Assembly (NCBI GenBank): GCA_035625025.1
Contig: DASPQJ010000041.1
Span: 17,672-81,671, forward strand
Origin: Bog-793 sp035625025
Lineage (GTDB): Bacteria; Actinomycetota; Acidimicrobiia; Acidimicrobiales; Bog-793
Direction of reading: 5' to 3'
DNA length: 64,000 bases
Shown: positions 25,494 to 34,894 of the stretch, piece after piece
How the letters are laid out: every line of letters begins with the position of its first letter
Numbering within the stretch: the stretch's first letter is position 1
The notes under the pieces: generated by a model
Seen by the model: only the letters and a program-made list of their open reading frames with translations
Database searches by the model: none
Told to the model about the DNA's origin: nothing
Program-made: the position numbers and the translations under genes

Positions 25494-28102
25494 CGCGACC
25501 CGAGAAGCGTGGCGAGCGCCGCCACGGCCTCGTCGAGCGCGGCCACGTCGCGGCCGCCCGCCGTGGCGAGCTCCGGCGAACCACCTCCGCCCCCGCCGAC
25601 GACGGCCGCGGCCGCGGCGGCAACCGGACGGGCGTCGATCCCGCTCGCCTTCGTCGTCGCGACGACGATCGCGACCCGCCCGTCCTCGGTGGCGCCGGCG
25701 AGCCCGACCGCCTCGACGCCACCGTGGCGCCGCGTCGCGAGGGCGAGCTCCCGCAGTCTCGTCGGGTCGACGCCGTCCCGTCGGGCGACAACTCGCCCGG
25801 CGCGGCCGGCCGCGGCGAGCTCGGCGGCCTCGGCCGCGAGCGAGCGCGACTCCAGCTGTCGCAGCTCGTCGGCGAGGGCCCGCTCCCGGGCGACCAGGCG
25901 CTCGATCGCCTCGACGAGCTCGTTCGGCGCCGTCCGCAGCGCAGCCGAGGCGGCGCTGACGACGGCCGCGAGCTTGCGGATCTCGGCGATCGACCCCGTG
26001 CCCGTCGTCGCCTCGATGCGCCGGGTGTTCGCCCCGATCGAGCTCTCCGAGACGATCCGGAACAGCCCGATCGTGCCGAGCGCCGCGACATGGGTGCCAC
26101 CGCAGAGCTCGACCGACTCCGGTCCCGCTTCGACGACCCGGACGGTCTCGCCGTACTTCTCGCCGAAAAAGGCGATCGCGCCGGCGCGCTCGGCCTCGAC
26201 ACGGGAGGTCTCGCGGACGCGCACCGCAGAGTCGGCGAGGATCGCCGTCGCGACCATGTCCTCGACCCGGTGGAGCTCGTCGGGCGTGACCGCGGCGAAG
26301 TGGCTGAAATCGAAGCGCAGGCGGTCGGGGGCGACGAGCGATCCCTGCTGCTTCACATGCTCGCCGAGCACGGTGCGCAGCGCCCAGTGCAGAAGGTGGG
26401 TCGCCGTGTGGTTGCGCCGGATCGCGTCGCGGCGGGCGACGTCGATCGCGGCGGTGACCTCGGCCCCGGGAGCGAGCACGCCCTTCGTCACGTAGCCGGT
26501 GTGACGGGTGACCCCGTCGACAGACGTCGTGTCGAGGACGCGCAACTCCCCTGTCGCCGCCGAGATGGTCCCGGTGTCGCCGACCTGGCCCCCGCTCTCG
26601 GCGTAAAACGGCGTCCGATCCAAGAACACGTCGACGAGCTCGACCCCTTGCGGCAGCGTCTCGCCGTCGACGTTCGCAAACCCCGCCCGATCCTCCCGGA
26701 TCTCGATCCCCACGACCCGCGCCTCCATCGAGGTCTCCGTGTAGCCGACGAAGACCGTCGGGCCGAAGGCCTCGAGGATCTCGCGCACGCCCTCCCGCTC
26801 GCCCTCGACCGGGGCCTGGCGCGTCGCTTCGCGGCCGCGGCGGCGCTGCTCGGCCATCGCGGCCTCGAAGCCGGCCCGGTCGACTGCGACGCCGCGGGAG
26901 CCCGCAACCTCGACCGTGAGGTCGATGGGAAACCCGTAGGTGTCGTGGAGCTTGAAGGCGGTCTCGCCGGCGAGCACCTGGCCGCCCTTTCCGAGCTCGG
27001 AGTCGATGAGCTGCGATCCGGCGCGTAGTGTCCGGCGGAAGGCCTCCTCCTCGTGGCCGACGACCGTCCGCACGAGCGAGGCGTCGCGCCGAAGTTTCGG
27101 ATAGGCCGTGCCGAGCGTCGCCACGACGGAGTCGGTGAGGTCGGGCAGGACGATCTCGCCGACGCCGAGCTGGTGGGCCCGCAACGCGGCGCGGCGCATG
27201 ATGCGTCGCAGCACGTAGCCGCGGCCGTCGTTGGAAGGGAACACGCCGTCAGAGACGAGGAAGGTCATCGCCCGGGCGTGGTCGGCGAGGATGCGCAGCG
27301 CCACGTCGGTCGGTTCGTCCCGGCCGATCGGCGAGCGCGTGAGTTGGGCCGCGGCGTCGACAATCGGCGCCAGAAGGTCGGTCTCGAAGAGCGACCCGAC
27401 GCCCTGGAGGAGGGTGAGGATCCGTTCCAGTCCCGCCCCGGTGTCGATGTTCTTGTTCGGCAGCTCCTTCATCGTCCCGTCGGCGAACCTCTCGTACTGC
27501 ATGAAGACGAGGTTCCAGATCTCGGTGTAGCGCTCGGAGTCGCCGTGGGCGGGACCCCCGGGGGCGCCGAAGCTGTCGCCGCGGTCGAAGTAGATCTCCG
27601 AGCAGGGCCCGCACGGACCGGTGTCGCCCATCTTCCAGAAGTTGTCCTCGCCCATCTTCTGGATGCGGCTGGCGGGCAGTCCCGCCGTCTCCCGCCAGAT
27701 GCCGGCCGAGTCGTCGTCGGACTCGTGGATCGTGACCCAGAGCCGGTCGGGCTCGAAGCCGAGCACCTCGGTCACGAGCTCCCACGCGTACGGGATCGCG
27801 AGTTCCTTGAAGTAGTCGCCGAAGCTGAAGTTGCCGAGCATCTCGAACAGCGTCTCGTGGCGCGTCGTCGTCCCGATGATCTCGATGTCCGAGGTCCGAA
27901 AGCACGGCTGGATCGTCGTCGCCCGCGTGACGGGCGGTGTCTCGTCCCCCGTGAAGTACGGCTTGAACTGGACCATCCCGGCGATCGTGAACATGACCGA
28001 GGGGTCGACGGGCACGAGGCTCGCGGCGCCGAGCGCGGTGTGGCCCCGTTCGACGAAAAAGCGCGTGAAGGCCGCCCGGAGCTGGTCGCTCGAGATCGTC
28101 AT
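25490..28102 (-). CDS. alaS: Alanyl-tRNA synthetase
   Basis: Charges tRNA-Ala, with editing. The 870-residue protein is normal length: class II core 'FTIAGMVQFKPYFTG', 'CFRTSDIEIIGTTTRHETLF', 'ELPNKNIDTGAGLERILTLL'; the editing domain with 'HTATHLLHWALRTVLG' (HxxxH) and 'SVELCGGTHV' (CxxxH); and a C-terminal Gly-rich DHHA1 domain with 'GGGGGGSPELATAGG'. The start is ATG 28102; the longer frame from 28285 overlaps rarA and has no family match. It sits 4 nt after rarA and overlaps ruvX. Confidence 0.96.
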   Translation of the reverse strand: MTISSDQLRAAFTRFFVERGHTALGAASLVPVDPSVMFTIAGMVQFKPYFTGDETPPVTRATTIQPCFRTSDIEIIGTTTRHETLFEMLGNFSFGDYFKELAIPYAWELVTEVLGFEPDRLWVTIHESDDDSAGIWRETAGLPASRIQKMGEDNFWKMGDTGPCGPCSEIYFDRGDSFGAPGGPAHGDSERYTEIWNLVFMQYERFADGTMKELPNKNIDTGAGLERILTLLQGVGSLFETDLLAPIVDAAAQLTRSPIGRDEPTDVALRILADHARAMTFLVSDGVFPSNDGRGYVLRRIMRRAALRAHQLGVGEIVLPDLTDSVVATLGTAYPKLRRDASLVRTVVGHEEEAFRRTLRAGSQLIDSELGKGGQVLAGETAFKLHDTYGFPIDLTVEVAGSRGVAVDRAGFEAAMAEQRRRGREATRQAPVEGEREGVREILEAFGPTVFVGYTETSMEARVVGIEIREDRAGFANVDGETLPQGVELVDVFLDRTPFYAESGGQVGDTGTISAATGELRVLDTTSVDGVTRHTGYVTKGVLAPGAEVTAAIDVARRDAIRRNHTATHLLHWALRTVLGEHVKQQGSLVAPDRLRFDFSHFAAVTPDELHRVEDMVATAILADSAVRVRETSRVEAERAGAIAFFGEKYGETVRVVEAGPESVELCGGTHVAALGTIGLFRIVSESSIGANTRRIEATTGTGSIAEIRKLAAVVSAASAALRTAPNELVEAIERLVARERALADELRQLESRSLAAEAAELAAAGRAGRVVARRDGVDPTRLRELALATRRHGGVEAVGLAGATEDGRVAIVVATTKASGIDARPVAAAAAAVVGGGGGGSPELATAGGRDVAALDEAVAALATLLGSR

Positions 28103-28106
28103 GTCC

Positions 28107-29465
28107 TCACCGTGCCCGGTTCTCCTTGTCTTGTCCCCCGGACGCGGCGTCGTCGTGGAGGCTGCGCAGGATCGCAAGCCGCTCGGCGATCCCGGCCTCG
28201 GCGCCACGGTCCGACGGCTCGTAGTAGTGCCGTCCGACGAGCTCCGCTGGGAGGTAGTCGGCTGCGACCCAGCCACGCGGGTCATCGTGAGGATACTCGT
28301 AGCCGACGCCGTGCCCGAGCGACTCCGCCCCGGGGTAGTTCGCGCCCCGCAAGGCCGCGGGCACCGCCCCCAGCGGACCGTTCTCGACGTCGGACTGCGC
28401 CGCCCAAATCGCCGCCGCGGTCCGGTTCGACTTCGGCGCCGTGGCGAGGTAGACGACCGCCTCGGCGAGGTTGAGCGCCGCCTCCGGCAGGCCGACCCGG
28501 TCGAGCGCCGCCGCGGCCGCTTCGGCGACGACGAGCGCCAGCGGGTCCGCCAGCCCGACGTCCTCGCTCGACAGGATCACGAGCCGCCGGGCGACGAAAC
28601 GGGGGTCCTCGCCGGCGGCGAGGAGGCGGGCGAGCCAATAGACCCCGGCGTCGGGGTCCGAACCGCGCACCGATTTGATGAGGGCGCTGATGAGGTCGTA
28701 GTGGGCGTCGCGTCCGTGGCGCAGGGCCCGGGTCGTGCGCGCCGCCTCGACGTCGTCCCGGCCGATCACGAGCGCCGCGTCGGCGCGGGCGCGAGCGACG
28801 GCGATGGCGATCTCGAGCGTCGTCACCATCGCCCGGGCGTCGCCGTCGGCGAGGTCGCAGCACGCCTCGAGGCCGTCGGGCTCGATCTCGGCGTGTTCGA
28901 GGTCGACGGCCCGGCGACCGAGCTCGGCGAGGTCTTCGCGGCCGATCGGCTCGAAGCGCCACAGCGTCGAACGGCTGAGCAACGGCGAGGTCAGCGAGAA
29001 GAACGGGTTCTCCGCCGTCGCCCCGATGAGCACGACGACTCCCTCCTCGACCCCCGGCAAGAGCGCGTCCTGCTGGGCGCGCGAGAAGCGGTGGATCTCG
29101 TCGAGGAAAAGGATCGTCCCCCGCCCCGTCGTCCCGAGCTGCCGCCGGGCCTCCTCGAGGGCGTCGCGGATGTCCTTCACCCCCGCCGAGGTCGCTGAGA
29201 GCTGTAGGAAGGCCTTCGCCGAGCGCGCCGCCACGATCCGGGCGAGCGTCGTCTTGCCGGAGCCCGCCGGCCCGAAAAAGACCGCCGACGACAGCCGGTC
29301 GGCCTCGATGAGCGCCCGCAGGGTCGCCCCCGGTCCGACGAGATGGCGCTGGCCGACGAACTCGGCGAGCGTCGCCGGCCGCATCCGCGTCGCCAAGGGC
29401 GCGCGCCGGGACAACTCCTCGGCGGCGGCGGCCTCGAACAGGTCGGAGTTCGGTTTCCGGGCCAT
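28107..29465 (-). CDS. rarA: Replication-associated recombination protein RarA (MgsA)
   Basis: AAA+ ATPase acting at stalled replication forks. The 452-residue protein has 'RMRPATLAEFVGQRHLVGPG', Walker A 'FGPAGSGKTTLARIVA', Walker B 'ILFLDEIHRFSRAQQDALLP', sensor 'LIGATAENPFFSLTSPLLSR', and the C-terminal MgsA region with 'KSVRGSDPDAGVYWLARLL', 'LVILSSEDVGLADP' and 'NYPGAESLGHGVGYEYPHD'. It lies between aspS (18 nt gap) and alaS (4 nt gap), the classical actinobacterial order. Confidence 0.95.
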   Translation of the reverse strand: MARKPNSDLFEAAAAEELSRRAPLATRMRPATLAEFVGQRHLVGPGATLRALIEADRLSSAVFFGPAGSGKTTLARIVAARSAKAFLQLSATSAGVKDIRDALEEARRQLGTTGRGTILFLDEIHRFSRAQQDALLPGVEEGVVVLIGATAENPFFSLTSPLLSRSTLWRFEPIGREDLAELGRRAVDLEHAEIEPDGLEACCDLADGDARAMVTTLEIAIAVARARADAALVIGRDDVEAARTTRALRHGRDAHYDLISALIKSVRGSDPDAGVYWLARLLAAGEDPRFVARRLVILSSEDVGLADPLALVVAEAAAAALDRVGLPEAALNLAEAVVYLATAPKSNRTAAAIWAAQSDVENGPLGAVPAALRGANYPGAESLGHGVGYEYPHDDPRGWVAADYLPAELVGRHYYEPSDRGAEAGIAERLAILRSLHDDAASGGQDKENRAR

Positions 29466-29483
29466 CGCCGCAGTCCGGGGCCC

Positions 29484-31280
29484 CTAGGTCGCGCCCAGCC
29501 CCGGCGAGGGTCGGGCGCCCGTCGCGGGGGCATCCGCCCCGACGCGCAGGCCGAGCTCGGCGAGGCGCCCCGCCTCCAGCGGCAGCGGCCCGCCGGTGAG
29601 TGGGTCCGATCCGGACTGGGTCTTTGGGAAGGCGATCACCTCGCGGATGTTCTCCTCGCCGGCGAGGATCGCGACGAAGCGGTCGAGCCCGACGGCGAAC
29701 CCGCCGTGGGGAGGGCCGCCGTAGCGGTAGGCGTCGAGGAGGAACCCGAAACGCGCCTCGGCGTCGGCGGCCGAGATGCCGAGCGCCGCGAAGACCCGCC
29801 GCTGCAGCTCCGGCTGGTGGATCCGGATCGACCCCGAACCGAGCTCCCAGCCGTCGAGGATGAGGTCGTAGCTGTGGGCGCGCACCGCGAACGGGTCGGT
29901 CGCCAACTTCTCGAGGTCCTCGAGGCGCGGCATCGTGAACGGGTGGTGGGCGGCCTGCGGGTGGCCGTCCTCGTCGACCCCGTCGAACAGCGGGAAGTCG
30001 ACCACCCAGCAAAAGGCGAGCGGCCCGGCATCCGTCGCCGGACGGCCGAGCTCGACCCGCAGCTGGCCGAGCACCTCGCAGGCCCGGCGGTGCTCGCCGG
30101 CGACGATGAGGACGAGATCGCCCGCCCCGGCGGACGTCGCCGCGAGGATCGCGGCGAGCTCGGCGGCGGCGAGGTGCTTCACCGCCGGGCCGTCGAACCC
30201 GACGGGGTCGCCGACGGCGCGCAGCCAGACGAGGCCCGCCGCCCCGAGCGACCGGGCTCGCCCGACGAGCTCGTCGAGACGCGCCCGGCTGAACTCGACC
30301 CCGCCGGCGACGACGATCGCCTTCACGCTCGGCGCCTGGAGCGCCCGGAAACCGGTCCCGGCGACGGCGGCCGCGACGTCGACGATCTCCATCCCGAAGC
30401 GGAGGTCGGGCTTGTCGGTCCCGTAGCGGTCGAGCGCCTCGGGCCAGGTCATCTTGGCGAACTCGCCGGGGCGCTCCCCCGTCGCGGCTTCGGTCGCCTC
30501 GACCATCGCCTCGGTGACGAACCCGAGGATCTCGTCCTCGCCGACGAAGCTCGCCTCCACGTCGAGCTGGGTGAACTCGAACTGCCGGTCGGCGCGCAGG
30601 TCCTCGTCCCGCAGACAGCGGGCGATCTGGTAGTAGCGGTCGATGCCGCCGATCATCGTCAGCTGCTTGGCGATCTGGGGGCTCTGCGGCAGGGCGTAGA
30701 AAAGACCGGGCTGGAGGCGCGACGGCACGACGAACTCCCGGGCCCCCTCGGGCGTCGGGGTCCACAACAGTGGCGTCTCCACCTCGACGAAGCCCTGGCG
30801 CTCCATCGAACGGCGGATCGCCGAGTTGACGACCGAGCGGAGCCGCAGGTTGGCCTGCATCCGCTCGCTCCGCAGGTCGATGTAGCGGTGGCGGAGCCGC
30901 AGGGCCTCCTCGGTCTCGACCCGCTCGTCGAGCGAGAACGGCACCGGCGCGCACTTTGCGAGCGTCTCGACATCGCACTCGCCGAGCTCGACCTCACCGG
31001 TCGGCAGCGCCGGGTTCGCCGTGCCCTCGGGGCGGACGCGCACCGTGCCCGTCACGCGCACGACGTACTCGGGCCGGATCGCCCGGGCGCGCTCGACGAC
31101 GCACTGCACGACACCCGTGTGGTCGCGCACGTCGAGGAAGGCGAGGTGCTCGCCGTGCTCGCGCCGGCGCGCCACCCAGCCGCAGACCGAGACGCGACTG
31201 CCGGCGTCGGCCGCCCGCAGCACGCCGCAGTAGTGGGTTCGCATCCCCAGCCCGACCGGCGCTTCGCCCGTCCCCGTCAC
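29484..31280 (-). CDS. aspS: Aspartyl-tRNA synthetase
   Basis: Charges tRNA-Asp, and perhaps also tRNA-Asn if no AsnRS exists. Bacterial type, about 598 residues. Parts are the OB-fold anticodon domain ('SVCGWVARRREHGEHLAFLD'), the class II core 'YFALPQSPQIAKQL'-like segment ('YALPQSPQIAKQLTMIGGID'), 'CLRDEDLRADRQFEFTQLD', the bacterial GAD insertion (about 295-415), and motif 3 'GGFAVGLDRFVAILAG'. The GTG at 31280 overlaps the hisS stop (GTGA). The ATG at 31244 ('MRTHYCG') matches where most homologues begin and is a good alternative. Confidence 0.94.
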   Translation of the reverse strand: MTGTGEAPVGLGMRTHYCGVLRAADAGSRVSVCGWVARRREHGEHLAFLDVRDHTGVVQCVVERARAIRPEYVVRVTGTVRVRPEGTANPALPTGEVELGECDVETLAKCAPVPFSLDERVETEEALRLRHRYIDLRSERMQANLRLRSVVNSAIRRSMERQGFVEVETPLLWTPTPEGAREFVVPSRLQPGLFYALPQSPQIAKQLTMIGGIDRYYQIARCLRDEDLRADRQFEFTQLDVEASFVGEDEILGFVTEAMVEATEAATGERPGEFAKMTWPEALDRYGTDKPDLRFGMEIVDVAAAVAGTGFRALQAPSVKAIVVAGGVEFSRARLDELVGRARSLGAAGLVWLRAVGDPVGFDGPAVKHLAAAELAAILAATSAGAGDLVLIVAGEHRRACEVLGQLRVELGRPATDAGPLAFCWVVDFPLFDGVDEDGHPQAAHHPFTMPRLEDLEKLATDPFAVRAHSYDLILDGWELGSGSIRIHQPELQRRVFAALGISAADAEARFGFLLDAYRYGGPPHGGFAVGLDRFVAILAGEENIREVIAFPKTQSGSDPLTGGPLPLEAGRLAELGLRVGADAPATGARPSPGLGAT

Positions 31281-32539
31281 GAGACCCACCTCCGCAGCGC
31301 CGCCACGACGTCGCCCCGGGCAACCGGCTCCTGGTGCCCCGCCTCCTCGCCGCGCAGCACCCGGAGGGTCACCGTCCCGGCGGCGAGCTCGTCGGTCCCG
31401 ACGATGAGGGCGAGCCGGGCCCCGCGGCGGTCGGCGAGACGGAGCTGGGCCTTGGCGGAACGGCCGTCAAAAGCCCGCTCGGCGGTGACGCCGGTGCGCC
31501 TCAGCTCGGCGGTGAGGTCGCGGGCCGCGGCCCCGTCCGTGAGGTCGACGACGAAGACGTCGACCGCGTTGGCGTCCTCGCCGGGCAGGCCATCGGCCTC
31601 GGCGGCGAGGAGCACCCGCTCGATCCCGCACCCGAACCCGATCCCGGGCGCCGGGTCGCCGCCGAGGACGGCGACGAGCTTGTCGTAACGGCCGCCGCCG
31701 AGGACGACGTCCTGGGCGGCCGGGATCGCCGGCGAGGAGAACTCGAAGGTCGTCCGGGTGTAGTAGTCGAGACCCCGCACGAGGAGCTCGTCGCGGGTCC
31801 AGGCGATCCCCAAGGCTTCAAGACCCTCGGTAACCCGCCCGAAGTGCTCCCGACACGGCCTGCAGAGAGCCGCGCCGAGCCGGGGCGCGCCGGCGTGGAG
31901 CGCGACGCACGCCGGGTCCTTGCAGTCGAGGACGCGCAGCGGGTTCGCCGACCAGCGGCGGGCGTGCTCGGGACAGAGCTCGCCCTCGTGCGACTCGAGG
32001 TAGGCCGTGAGCGCGTCCCGGTAGGCGGGCAGACAGGCGTCGTCGCCCATCGAGTTCACCTTCAGCCGGACGCCGCGCAGCCCGAGCGCGGCGAGGAAGC
32101 TACTCCCGAGGGCGATCACCTCGACGTCGAGGTCCGGGTCCGCGCTGCCGATGGCCTCCACGCCGAGCTGGTGGTGCTGGCGGTGCCGGCCGGCCTGGGG
32201 CCGCTCGTAGCGGAAGGCCGGCGTCGCGTACCAGACCTTCCAGGGGATCGGCGGATGGTGCTGGACGAAGGCCCGCACGACCGAAGCGGTCCCCTCCGGC
32301 CGCAGGGCGAGGAGGCGGCCAGCTTTGTCCTCGAACTCGTACATCTGCTTTTGCACGAGATCGGTCGCCGCTCCGGCCCCCCGCCGGAAGACCTGCGCGT
32401 CCTCGAACATCGGCGAGACGAGGAGCCCGTAGCCCGCCGTGCGGGCGAGAGCGGCAAACCGGGCGACCGTGGCCGCGAAGCGCGCGCTTTCCGGCGGGAG
32501 GATGTCGTGTGTCCCCGTCGGCGCCTGAAAGGCGCTCAC
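31277..32539 (-). CDS. hisS: Histidyl-tRNA synthetase
   Basis: Charges tRNA-His. The 420-residue class II synthetase has 'APTGTHDILPPES', 'SPMFEDAQVFRRG', 'LALRPEGTASVVRAFVQH', 'YATPAFRYERPQAGRHRQHH', the HisA signature 'LVRGLDYYTRTTFEF', 'DVVLGGGRYDKLVAVLGG', and the anticodon domain from about 325. The GTG start overlaps the rel stop (GTGA). The gene follows rel directly. Confidence 0.95.
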   Translation of the reverse strand: MSAFQAPTGTHDILPPESARFAATVARFAALARTAGYGLLVSPMFEDAQVFRRGAGAATDLVQKQMYEFEDKAGRLLALRPEGTASVVRAFVQHHPPIPWKVWYATPAFRYERPQAGRHRQHHQLGVEAIGSADPDLDVEVIALGSSFLAALGLRGVRLKVNSMGDDACLPAYRDALTAYLESHEGELCPEHARRWSANPLRVLDCKDPACVALHAGAPRLGAALCRPCREHFGRVTEGLEALGIAWTRDELLVRGLDYYTRTTFEFSSPAIPAAQDVVLGGGRYDKLVAVLGGDPAPGIGFGCGIERVLLAAEADGLPGEDANAVDVFVVDLTDGAAARDLTAELRRTGVTAERAFDGRSAKAQLRLADRRGARLALIVGTDELAAGTVTLRVLRGEEAGHQEPVARGDVVAALRRWVS

Positions 32540-34821
32540 GGGTTGGCAGCGCGGAAAGACCTGCCCTTACCGGGCAACAGGCGAAAGGCGTCGTAGACGC
32601 CCTCCAGTCGCCGCAGTGAGGCAAGGACCGAGTCGAGGTGCGCGCTGTCAGCGAGCTCGCACTCAAAACGCATGCTCGTCACCCTATCCGGTGCTGTCTC
32701 GGCGGCAACTGAGACGATGCCGGCGTGGTGCTCGGCGAGGACGCGGGCAACGTCGGCGAGCAACTCCGCGCGGTCGAGCGCCTTCACCCCGATGCCGGCG
32801 GTATAGAGCCCCACCTGGGCCGCGTCCCACTCCACCTCGACGAGTCGCTCCCGGTTCTCGCCGACGAGCGAGAGGGCGTTCACACAGTCGGCGCGGTGCA
32901 CCGACACGCCGCGTCCCCGTGTCACGAAGCCGACGATCGGGTCGCCCGGCACCGGAGTGCAGCAGGCCGAGAGGCGCACGAGCATGTCATCGAGCCCCTC
33001 GACGAAGACGCCGGCGCCGCTCGGTTCCCGGAAGGCCGACCTTCGCGGCTGGAGCACGGTCGTCGGCAGCTGCTCGTCACCCCCGCCGAGGATCTCGCGC
33101 CGCAGCCGTTGCACGACGGCGCGCCCCGAGAGGTGGCCCTCGCCGATCGCGGCGTAGAGCCCGTCGAGGTCGGCGAGGCCGAGCAGGCTCGCCAGCCGCT
33201 CGAGAGCCGAGGAGTCGAACAGCCGGCGCACCGGGAGGCCCTCCCGCCGCAGCTCCTTGGCGAGGTCGTCCCGGCCGTTGTCGATGGCGTCGTCGCGCCG
33301 CTCCCGGGAGAACCACTGGCGGATCTTGTTGCGCGCCTTCGGGGTGACGACGATCTTCAACCAGTCGTTCGAGGGGCCCGCGGTCGAGAACTTCGAGGTG
33401 ATGATCTCGACCGAGTCGCCGGAGACGAGCTTCGTCTCGATCGGCACGAGCTTGCCGTTCACACGGGCGCCGACGCAGCGGTGACCGACCTCGGTGTGGA
33501 TCGAGTAGGCGAAGTCGATCGGCGTCGCCCCCGTCGGCAGCGTGATGATCTCGCCTTTCGGCGTGAAGACGTAGACCTCGTCCTGCTCGAGGTCGAACTT
33601 CAAGGTCTCGAGGAACTCGATCGGGTCGGGGGTTTCGCGTTCCCAGTCGACGATCCGGCGCAGCCACTGCATCTCATCGGCCGCGGACCCCTCCCCGGGG
33701 TGGGCGGCACCCTCCTTGTAGCCCCAGTGGGCGGCGATGCCGTGCTCGGCCCGCTGGTGCATCGCCATCGTGCGGATCTGGACCTCCAAGGGCTTGCCGC
33801 GCGGGCCGACGACGGTCGTGTGGAGCGACTGGTAGAGGTTGAACTTCGGGGAGTTGATGTAGTCCTTGAAGCGGCCCTGTACCGGGGGCCACAGGGCGTG
33901 GACGGTGCCGAGGGCCTCCCAGCAGTCCTTGTCGGCTTCGACGATGACGCGGATCCCGACGAGGTCGTTGATCTCCTCGAACTCCTTGCCGCGCACGACC
34001 ATCTTCTCGTAGATGCTCCAAAGGTGCTTCGGCCGACCGGTGACGATCGCCTCGATGCCGAGGGCCGCCAGCCGGGTCTTCAGGACCTCGACGACCTCGG
34101 CGACCTCGAGCTCCCGGCTCGGCGCCCGGGTCGCCACCATCTGGGCGATCTCCTCGTAGCGTTTCGGGTGGAGGGTGAAGAACGAGAGGTCCTCGAGCTG
34201 CCACTTGATCTCCTGAATGCCCAGGCGGTGCGCCAGGGGCGCGTAAATGTCAAGGGTCTGCTGGGCGATGCGGCGCTGCTTCCACTCCGGCATCACCGAG
34301 AGCGTCCGCATGTTGTGGAGCCGGTCGGCGAGCTTGATCACGAGGACGCGCCAGTCGTTCGCCATCGCGACGAGCATCCGGCGCACCGTCGCCGCCTGCT
34401 GGGCCTCCCGCGAGGAGAACTTCAAGCGATCGAGCTTCGTGACCCCGTTGACGATCTCGGCGATCACGGTCCCGAACTCGCTCTCGATCTCGGTGACGGT
34501 CACCGCGGTGTCCTCGACGACGTCGTGGAGCAGCGCCGCGACGACGCTCGTCACGTCGAGACCGAGGTCGGCGACGATCTGCGCCACGGCGATCGCGTGC
34601 GTGATGTACGGCTCGCCCGACAGTCGGCGCTGGCCCTCGTGGGCAGCCGAGGCCATGGCGAAGCCCCGGCGGACGATGCCCGCGTCCTGGCCGGGGTGGT
34701 GGGCCTCGAGCGTCGCGAGCAACGGCTCGATCGTGCTCACCGGCTCGGGCTTCTCGTCGAGCCCGACGAGCACCATCGGCGTGGTGAGGCGCTCCCGGTC
34801 GATCGGGCTCACCGCGTCCAT
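32536..34821 (-). CDS. rel: Bifunctional (p)ppGpp synthetase/hydrolase (Rel/Spo family)
   Basis: Makes and degrades the stringent-response alarmone. The 761-residue protein has all domains in order. HD hydrolase (about 50-210): 'HEGQRRLSGEPYITHAIAVA', 'LLHDVVEDTAVT', 'KLADRLHNMRTL'. Synthetase (about 240-390): 'IYEKMVVRGKEFEEINDLVG', 'KFNLYQSLHTTVVGPRG', 'EVQIRTMAMHQRAEHGIAAH'. TGS (about 420-480): 'VYVFTPKGEIITLPTGATPI'. Conserved Cys region: 'LSACCTPVPGDPIVGF'. ACT at the C-terminus. It is the first gene of the nine-gene unit. The ATG 34821 has TACCCT 5 nt upstream, so it is probably leaderless. Confidence 0.95.
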   Translation of the reverse strand: MDAVSPIDRERLTTPMVLVGLDEKPEPVSTIEPLLATLEAHHPGQDAGIVRRGFAMASAAHEGQRRLSGEPYITHAIAVAQIVADLGLDVTSVVAALLHDVVEDTAVTVTEIESEFGTVIAEIVNGVTKLDRLKFSSREAQQAATVRRMLVAMANDWRVLVIKLADRLHNMRTLSVMPEWKQRRIAQQTLDIYAPLAHRLGIQEIKWQLEDLSFFTLHPKRYEEIAQMVATRAPSRELEVAEVVEVLKTRLAALGIEAIVTGRPKHLWSIYEKMVVRGKEFEEINDLVGIRVIVEADKDCWEALGTVHALWPPVQGRFKDYINSPKFNLYQSLHTTVVGPRGKPLEVQIRTMAMHQRAEHGIAAHWGYKEGAAHPGEGSAADEMQWLRRIVDWERETPDPIEFLETLKFDLEQDEVYVFTPKGEIITLPTGATPIDFAYSIHTEVGHRCVGARVNGKLVPIETKLVSGDSVEIITSKFSTAGPSNDWLKIVVTPKARNKIRQWFSRERRDDAIDNGRDDLAKELRREGLPVRRLFDSSALERLASLLGLADLDGLYAAIGEGHLSGRAVVQRLRREILGGGDEQLPTTVLQPRRSAFREPSGAGVFVEGLDDMLVRLSACCTPVPGDPIVGFVTRGRGVSVHRADCVNALSLVGENRERLVEVEWDAAQVGLYTAGIGVKALDRAELLADVARVLAEHHAGIVSVAAETAPDRVTSMRFECELADSAHLDSVLASLRRLEGVYDAFRLLPGKGRSFRAANP

Positions 34822-34826
34822 GACAC

Positions 34827-34832
34827 AGGGTA
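34827..34832 (-). promoter_or_regulatory. Leaderless -10 of rel (head of nine-gene unit)
   Basis: TACCCT on the minus strand, 5 nt before ATG 34821. It is the most likely main promoter of the unit rel to BFN gene. Confidence 0.5.
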
Positions 34833-34894
34833 CCGTCGCCGACCTCGCGACGTCGGCGCATTCCCGCGCCGAGCTGGCCCTTTGGGCCCGCCCG

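Noticed and set aside
28282..30978. Long frame (898 codons) across rarA and aspS
   Set aside because: Arg/Gly/Pro-rich shadow of two well-identified genes in another frame.
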